Shown here: positions 57,021 to 64,000 of the stretch, piece by piece
Layout of the letters: each line of letters begins with the position of its first letter
Numbering within the stretch: the first letter of the stretch is position 1
Assembly (NCBI GenBank): GCA_948146395.1
Contig: OX411552.1
Coordinates: 50,892,258 to 50,956,257, forward strand
Direction: 5' to 3'
Origin: Fragum whitleyi
Lineage: Eukaryota; Mollusca; Bivalvia; Cardiida; Cardiidae
Length of the DNA stretch: 64,000 bases
Notes under the pieces: generated by a model
Told to the model about the DNA's origin: nothing
The model's database searches: none
What the model saw: only the letters and a program-made list of their open reading frames with translations
Program-made: the position numbers and the translations under genes

Positions 57021-57269
57021 TAATGAGCTACCTTCTTTAACCCTTTGCTGTTTAATCCCTGCTTTTTTACGTGCCTGTGATTTTATGATCGAGAAAACAT
57101 TGTGAAAAAGGAAGAAATTACTTCTGACAAACAATTTCTTCTTTTTCCACACTATTTTCTACCCTACTGAATGGTTATTTCTCAAATTAAATCCACTTTT
57201 GATTTTCGTCTGCAAAACCTTTGAATTTGGACAGCTCCAAAATTTCGTAAAACAGGAATGGGTTGAATA

Positions 57270-57270
<1 letters not shown>

Positions 57271-57327
<57 letters not shown>

Positions 57328-57328
57328 G
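57271..57328. repeat. (TTA)n microsatellite
   Basis: About 19 perfect TTA units. Confidence 0.95.
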
Positions 57329-58478
57329 TGACTTGATAGCGTCTTTTAATATCGATCCCCGCTACACCTTTACTATGGTTGTAGAGAAAGTTTATTGCGC
57401 GGTCTTCATTCGGGAACTACTGCCTTTGGCGGACCATGGACCCTAAATATATTTAAAGTCACTGGGCGGACTCGGAGATGAAAGTGGCACCTAGTCCATC
57501 ATAAGAAAGTAGTTGTTGAAGTTTCCTCGTGGTCACTAGAGGTAAGGAAATCCCAATCATATCATTGAAGAGGCTGCAGACGAAATTTAGCGACGAACGT
57601 GGCGCGGGAAATGCACGTGTGCAGTAAAGTGTTGGCTTGTTAGTGTTTTCATTGATCTCGATGTCTATAATGACATAAAAACATTCTCTAATAATTATCA
57701 TGTCTACTCGTTTCTTAGAATAAAGCCTTCTCGTGACTGAATCGTTAAAGTATTGTGCTTGATCGAGCACGACCAGGTACCAAAGTCACGTGACTACAAT
57801 AATCGATAATATTTCTTCCGCTTTGTTTTGTTACTAAAAATAGCAACACAATGGACACAGGAAGGGAAATTATGACATAAAATACTGATTGAAATTCCCC
57901 AAAAAGACCAACTTCCTGAACCTATCACACAAATCAAGTTTTGATAGGCATATATACTTACATAGGTGAGTATTTATTTCTTACCGTGATACCTTGACAG
58001 TTGTTTCACGTGTTGTCCAGTTGTATAATGTTTATCTGTAGACTGTAGATTAGAATTTAGACCGAACCTGTTCACTCAATGTAAATTGCCTTTGATGTGT
58101 ACAAGTCTGCCGCGATCTAGAGATCAAGAAAGACAGCAAAACGTCAGCCTAAAGTATCATTGTATGTAAGATAAGGACTTGTCTTACTGTGAAAAACATC
58201 CCAAGTGGAATAGACAAAACCCATTGGTAATAATTTCTCCTTTTCCCAACATTAGTAGTAAAGGATTTTGTTGACTTCGCGCAAAACAGTTCTAACTGTC
58301 TATAACTATATTATTATTATATAGGCAGTTATAACTGTTTTCCACTGCCCCATTGATTTGTTACAATTTCTCACAAAAAAAATAATTTTTTTTCAAATTA
58401 GAATCATCTAAATGAGATATTTTGCACATGCTATTATGAGCTTGAATTATCCCTGATATGCTTGTGTTGTAGGCTGTA
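57329..58478. other. Upstream region of the BPI/LBP gene
   Basis: No gene is supported. The minus-strand frame at 57459-57770 (103 codons) has no family motif. CAGTTCTAACTGTCTATAACT...GGCAGTTATAACTG at 58289-58341 is a short palindromic unit, echoed at 61435-61475. TTGTGTTGTAG just before 58472 may be the acceptor of a 5'-UTR intron. Confidence 0.4.
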
Positions 58479-61400
58479 ATGATGAAGGTTGGATCTCCAG
58501 GCATACTGCTGGTACTAGTCCTTGCTGCTGTACACACAATACTGGCCAACAGTCCTGGGTTTAAAGCTAGAATCACAGACAAGGGGCTCAAATATGGTAG
58601 GTAGTCTGGCCTATAATTCTATGTCAACTTAATTTAGTGGACCCGTAATAGTTCCGCAAATTTACAGACCTTATAAACTTTCACAATGTTGACCGAGGTT
58701 TCCTAATGAAAATCATTAGGAAACCTCGGTTAACACTGTTAAAGTTTATTACGTCCGAAACATGGCAAAACTATTTCGGGTCCACTACCTTAAAAGATGA
58801 AGAGAACTTTTTTTCAATTAATGGGGATATGAACTACCTGTAAAAGACCTAGTCATATGTTATGTATATGTGAAAAAGATCAATACATATGTTTGATAAG
58901 GCTTTTGGTTGCATGCCCCCATGAATAAGAAAAAAACTTAATATCTGAAAAGTTAAAGTCATAAAGCAAAAATGTAAAGATCTTTCCACATGACAATGAG
59001 ACCGATAGATTTGAGACTACTTTCAGGGTTTTAAGGGACGCAGGTTTTGCGAGTCTGAGACTCCCAAATAAGCAGCCAGGACCCTCAAAACTATCTAATA
59101 TGAGTCCTGTGGACCCTCTAGGGATCAATATCAGAATAGAATTGAAGACTGTTTTAAACAGTCTTCAATTTTTTCCTGAAGTTGAGAGACAAGTAGTTAT
59201 AAGTAAACAACAATTTCTCAACCTTTTAACACGGTATAGCCTTAAAGGCACAGGAAAACTATATCATTGCTCTAAAATAAATATCCTTTATCTAAAGCAG
59301 GGACTCCCAAACAGAATGAAAGGACCCCTAAGATCCCAATGGTCGAGTCCTATGGACCCCGTAATCTTGATGTCAGACTAAAACCCTGTACTTTGTATGC
59401 AAGCTTATGAAAAAGATGCATAATCAAAATTGATTTCATTGAGGAATGAACACAAATTTTCATTCGTATTTGGTTTATGTGCACAAATCTTGATGTACAT
59501 AACTAGCATTAAATTATTTGCATTTCTTGTACACAAAGACTACATACCTATGATTTAAAATTACTTTGTACTTTGTTTGCATTGGAGAAAACCAGGTATT
59601 ACACAGAGGATGATAGTTTGTTTACATGTAAAAAAGATATCTAGTTTATTGAGTGACAAACAAAAACCAATATTTTCATGTGAAGCCACAAGTGAAATAC
59701 AGCTTTTCTTGTTCAAGAAATCTTATATTAATCTACCTTACTGGAAAAATATACACTTAATCTATTTCTTTTAAATGAAAAAAGGTTAAAATTTTACAAA
59801 ACATTTTTTTTAAAGCGTGTCATTTTGCATGTGATTGCTACGCATCATCCATGATGAAGTCCCGTATTTGGCTCCACCTAGATAACTTCAGATAGGGTGA
59901 AATGAATGAAAGCTTGAATAAGTTTTTGATAATTTCACTGGTTAGGCGGAGAATTTATCAACTTTCCTGCTCTTTCTTGTTAATCCACCATAAAGCATTG
60001 AAGAATATAATAACCATTGTGTGATCTGTATCATGAGGTAAAGTTGTAGTTTTGTGATATGTCTTGTATTATGAAAGACATTCACTTGAATCTTGGAATA
60101 TCATTATGTTAACAATCTATACTATCAATTAGGATAACTTTAAAAATTTTCAGATAAATTCCCCTTTATCTACTTTGATAATTATCAATTTTCAGAATTA
60201 TGAAATATGAAAGCTTCCAATTTTGGATTTTCTGCGCCCCGGTGCAAAAGTTCAACCCTCGGATTTTCTGGGTGATTACACTGTTATGCAACTTGGGTAT
60301 CAAACCCAAAAAGATCATCAATGAGGAAAATGCCAATATTGCAAAAGCAAAGATATTTTTGGGAAGCAAACCATTTAAGGAAGGGTTGTTTGTGTATTTC
60401 CATAGATTCTTCCTCACACCTCTGTAAACCTGTGTATTATTACGCAAAATGCTTTAGAGGAAATATGCGATTACTAAAAAATTAAACTTTGTTTTTTGGG
60501 AACAAAAAATCATATCTGTGTGTTTTGCGTATTCACTAAGTTGAATAACAGTATTTTTACGCAGAAATTCCGGTGTGGAGCTTTTGTGCCGGAGCGCAGA
60601 AATTCCAAATTTGGAACAGTTCATACCTGACTTTCAACAACCTAATATCCAAGCTCTTATTCCTTGATACAGAGCTACAGATAGAGGGGACATTATGGAT
60701 TTCAAATTACTTCAATAATACTTGCACATATATCCTATAGTTTGCTTATGTATCAAAGTAAATACAGTGTTTTTGATTATCGGAATCATAGAGCAAGGTT
60801 ATCTTAACTTCTATTTTGGTCACCTTGGTGAAGTAATCTCATCAAGATAGAGCTTGGATGATACTCTCTAATGTCCATATTGTTTTAGATCTCTGATATG
60901 TATCTACATGTATTTAAACAGCAAACAGTGTAGCCATGGATGCTCTCAAACAGAGCCTGTTGAAAACCAGAATACCAGACCAGAGTGGTGAAGAGTCCGG
61001 GTTTAAATACAAGATATCCAAGTGAGTGTTGGTATTTCTCAGAGATACAAAGCCATGTTGAAAGTGGTATTTTCACGAACCCATTATTGTGGGTACTCAT
61101 TCAAAAAGTCACATTGAGACATTTTAGATTATTTCCCATACATAGGATTGACCTGGTCTATAATCTTTATTTCTCAATACAAATTGTATTGAGAAATAAA
61201 GATTAAAGATCAGCGTGACTCTCTCGTATTTCTGCTTCCAATATCCTATATTAGTTAGTTTCTCATTGTCATGCTGATTCCTAAATAATCCTATAGTTGC
61301 TTTTGGTATAATTGAAATCCTGTCTGCATCAACTGTATTTACAGACTGATGTTAGTCTATGCATCATGCCACCAAAGTAAGGGGAGTGCAACTGTGATTG

Positions 61401-63524
61401 CCACCATAGTACGTTTCGTTTACTTAGTGAGAAACAGTTATAACTGCCTTTAAACATATAGGCAGTTACAACTGTCTTATGCAGAGCCATCGATTTGTTA
61501 GTGCATCAAACTCTCAATAAGGTGTCAAACAGGTTACTGGCAGGACATATCCTTTCCAACATTTGTCTCCCATCAATTGGTGGATAATCCTAAACCTCAG
61601 TGGGATAGCAGCTGGAGGCTTAGAGAGGATAAAATGGTAGTACTGACGTTAAATACCATAGCTATCCATCATTAGGTGTACCAGCTTCTGAAATATGGCT
61701 GAAAGATTGTTATAAACGGCGTTAAATCCATTTCAAACCAAAACAAACTAGCTGGGACCATATTTATTTCCAAGAAAGAACTCCCTCATTTAGAAATTAA
61801 TTGGACTTGATCATCCTTGATCATATTTGAGGTTATCACTATTCCCTTTTCAACCCTTAATTCTGTCCAGGGGGATAATGTCTGAGAGGGATTTTGTACT
61901 ACACTCCATTACTAAAAAGGTAGATCTGTCCGATACGAAAAGTTTTGCAGATTACAATTTAATATTTATTTTTGAATGCACATGTATCTTATATCAAGCC
62001 CTAAATACCATATTTTATTTTCGTATCAGAATTATTTGCAATTTAGTTTTTGGCCCAGTAATATGATGAGGAACAGAAATAGAAAATCTTATAACATCAA
62101 AATACAATCTGCTGTTTATGATACCTTATGGAAATAAATGAAATCAACCCAAGTAAAATGAATATGGAAATAAATTGGTTTAAACCTATTTATTTTACAT
62201 CGATTGGGAAACAAGTTCTTACAACTTAGATTAATCCCTCTAGATTCTGCTTCCTGGAAAATTCACCAGTACTCGCGCCGAATGTGTGGGCCAATGAAAG
62301 AACCAAGATCGATAGCCGCTCCCGGGAATCAAACTCAGGACCTTTGGGTCGAGAGGCCGACGCTCTACCTCTAGACCACGGACACCACACGGAAATAAAT
62401 TGTTGCAGTTATTGAGTTACAAGTGAAAATTGTCAAGGCTCTGCTGAGACAATTATTTATTCCCTCAACCGAAATAGATATTTTTTCATACAATATACTA
62501 AGTACATATTATATTTATCTTATAACTTCAATTTGCAAAATGAATTTGATTGAAGTTTAGTTACAAGAGGATCAATCCCATTTTCAAAGTGCAAAAAAAG
62601 TAAAAGCCAAGTCACATTGTGCTAAAGGTGTAGTTTGAACTTTTTCTTTTGCTTTGCCCTTTTTAGCTCACCTGAGCACAAAGTGCTCTTTTTGAGCTAT
62701 TGTGATCGAGCTGTGTCTGACATATGGTTGTCCGTCAACATCTTGTGTGCTCTTGAGGCCACATTTTTTGCCCAAATGTCTCGAAACTTGGTCAGAATCT
62801 TTGTCTCCATCAAATCTCGGTCATGTTCAAAATTGGGTCAAGTGGGGTCAAAATTGGGGTCAAGGGATCAAATCTTAGAAAAACCTTGTATGCACTCTAG
62901 AAGCTTAAGTTTTGGCCCAAAAGTCTTGAAACTTTGTCAGAATGTTTTGTCTCCATCAAATCTCGGTCAAGTTTGAAATTGGGTCAAGTGGGGTCAAAAA
63001 TTTGGTCTTGGGGTCAAATCTTAGAAAAACCTTGAGGCAACATATAAGACTCAAATGTCATGTCTTCTTGATATTTCAGACTTTCCTTGAGCAAGTCATG
63101 AATTTCAAATAAGTAGTTTTGACTTTTTGCCATCTTTGTCAATTAAATGCCTCAGGTGAGCGCTTTAGGGCCAATGGTCCTCTTGTCTAATTTATGAATC
63201 ATTGTCTATTGGGGGATGAATACAGTGAACTAATAGGTAATTGTTAGTTTCCTGATTTTCATGATTGTTTTCCGAAACATTTTTCTAAATGGATGCCAAA
63301 ACAAAGAATGGATTAGATGGTAATTTTAACCTAACATGCATATTTTTGAATGAAATGTGACTGATATGTGATAGAAATAAAATCTATTTTTGTGTATGCA
63401 GTGTAAGAGTGTCCGAGTTTAACCCACCCAGCAGTGATATTAGCCTTAACCCTGGTGTTGGTCTGACATGGAAGGCTGCTAATGCTTATATAGCTGTCCA
63501 TGGAGATTTTAGTTATAAAAGATG
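58479..63524 (+). CDS. BPI/LBP-family protein, first three coding exons (runs off the window)
   Basis: Exons 58479-58596, 60922-61021 and 63402-63524 have GT-AG borders and compatible phases. Exon 1 encodes MMKVGSPGILLVLVLAAVHT, a clear signal peptide with likely cleavage after residue 23, then the family start NSPGFKARITDKGLKY. Exon 2 gives ANSVAMDALKQSLLKTRIPD. Exon 3 gives a beta-rich stretch with GVGLTWKAANAYIAVHGDF. This is the N-terminal lipid-binding half of a bactericidal permeability-increasing/LPS-binding protein-type fold. In bivalves such proteins are secreted, bind LPS and act against Gram-negative bacteria (family knowledge). The gene continues beyond 64000. Intron 1 holds a palindromic MITE; intron 2 holds SINEs and a minisatellite element. 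Confidence 0.85.
58637..58785. mobile_element. Palindromic MITE, copy 2, in BPI intron 1
   Basis: GTGGACCCGTAATAGTTCCGC at the left and CTATTTCGGGTCCAC at the right are inverted. The inner arms GACCGAGGTTTCCTAATG and CATTAGGAAACCTCGGT pair around AAAAT. TA lies at both outer edges (58635-58636 is TA when the terminal G is taken as the first element base; TA at 58786-58787), fitting a TA-duplicating element. It matches the copy at 41096. Confidence 0.75.
59035..59390. repeat. Diverged direct repeat, about 250 bp apart
   Basis: GACTCCCAAA...AGGACCCTC...GAGTCCTGTGGACCCTCTAGGGATC at 59063-59127 resembles GACTCCCAAA...AGGACCCCTAAGATCC...GAGTCCTATGGACCCCGTAATC at 59304-59365. It is non-coding and lies in BPI intron 1. 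Confidence 0.5.
61162..61204. repeat. Perfect 43-nt palindrome in BPI intron 2
   Basis: AATCTTTATTTCTCAATACAA on the left is the exact reverse complement of the right arm ending AAATAAAGATT, with a single central base. A hairpin of 21 bp with almost no loop is possible. Confidence 0.85.
61600..61745 (+). repeat. SINE tail, copy C
   Basis: GCAGCTGGAGGCTTAGAGAGG, AAATGGTAGTACTGACGTTA, ATATGGCTGAAAGATTG and TATAAACGGCGTTAAATCC align with the tail of the SINE at 42066-42245 and with copy A at 40586. Confidence 0.58.
62230..62395 (-). repeat. tRNA-headed SINE (minus)
   Basis: The minus strand reads GTGGTCTAGAGGTAGAGCG with GGTCCTGAGTTTGATTCCCGG, a good A/B-box pair, then TTGGTTCTTTCATTGGCCCACAC, ATTCGGCGCGAGTACTGG and TTTTCCAGGAAGCAGAATC. 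The body matches 50700-50875. Confidence 0.65.
62661..63187 (+). mobile_element. GCTCACCTGAGCAC-type minisatellite element, copy 5
   Basis: The best-preserved ends of the family: TTTTTAGCTCACCTGAGCAC followed by AAAGTGCTC at the left and CTCAGGTGAGCGCTTTAGGGCC...GGTCCTCTTGTC at the right. Two to three units of about 170 bp share CCAAATGTCTCGAAACTTGG, CTCCATCAAATCTCGGTCA and AATTGGGTCAAGTGGGGTC. Confidence 0.7.
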
Positions 63525-64000
63525 GTAAGTTATACAGACTTAAAATTGTTTATACAACCACTTAGAACTGTCTGTCAGATATTGTTTGTTTTATTGTAGG
63601 CTTGTTTTATCATTCACTGATTCAGACCAACATGAACTTTTCATGAATGGAAGAGCTCTATGTCAAAATGAATGTGTAGAGTCTGAGGATTGTTTTATCT
63701 GTTTATAGATGACCCTGTAATGAATGCCATTTAAGTTCCAATGTAGATATTAGGAATGCATCTTGCTTACAACAAAACGCATTTGGGGAAGGTAATTTCA
63801 TTTAGGTCAAAATCCTTCTTCCCAAAGGTTTTCCTTTAATTTCATAAGTATTTAAGATTTAAATTTTTATTTTTGGATTTCAAACAAATTTCACTGGATT
63901 GATCCTTATTTTTAACAGCCTTATCATCCTCTAATAATCATTATCAGGATATTCAGGCCTATGGAGGGAATCAGGTGCTCAAGCGCCTCTAGTTCATATT

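Noticed and set aside
57459..57770. 103-codon minus-strand frame as a hydroxylase or other exon
   Set aside because: No motif, no fitting splice sites, and no similarity to the expected N-terminus.
63950..64000. Fourth BPI exon at the right edge
   Set aside because: The last 50 bases do not continue the protein in the phase left by exon 3 and lack the expected residues.

Overview
The window is animal nuclear DNA, most likely from a bivalve mollusc. This is inferred from spliced genes with GT-AG introns, a BPI/LBP-type gene with a molluscan look, a RING-less B-box/beta-propeller protein of the kind expanded in bivalves, and several repeat families I associate with bivalve genomes (for example elements bounded by GCTCACCTGAGCAC). 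The sequence is AT-rich and mostly non-coding. Most of the listed open reading frames are chance or lie in repeats. Layout: 1-5139 holds a large inverted-repeat (foldback-like) element. 6699-7688 is the terminal exon of a secreted carboxylesterase/cholinesterase-like gene, and 13061-23346 holds a complete five-exon paralogue in the same orientation. Its first intron contains a second foldback-like element (16987-18443) with a SINE inside. 26222-28204 (minus) is an intronless B-box plus beta-propeller gene. 29252-36090 is an old minisatellite-type element that was invaded first by a TA-flanked MITE and then by a 5.6-kb tyrosine-recombinase retrotransposon (Ngaro/DIRS type: gag, RT, RNase H, YR, SGNH hydrolase). 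36091-43110 is gene-poor, with SINEs, MITEs and a LINE tail. 43122-44810 is a third foldback-like element. 49949-54524 (minus) carries four exons of a fatty-acid hydroxylase/sterol-desaturase-like gene with all three histidine boxes. A fourth foldback-like element lies in one of its introns (51775-53463). 58479-63524 carries the first three coding exons of a BPI/LBP-family gene that runs off the right edge. The host genes are not an operon. The two esterases are tandem duplicates. BPI/LBP proteins and B-box proteins are often linked to innate immunity, and the hydroxylase to lipid metabolism, but nothing in the sequence ties them together. The most striking content is mobile: four unrelated elements share one architecture, long inverted arms built of internally tandem repeats around a non-coding centre. 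One has a 9-bp and one an 11-bp candidate target-site duplication. There is also a layered nest of insertions that lets relative ages be read directly.
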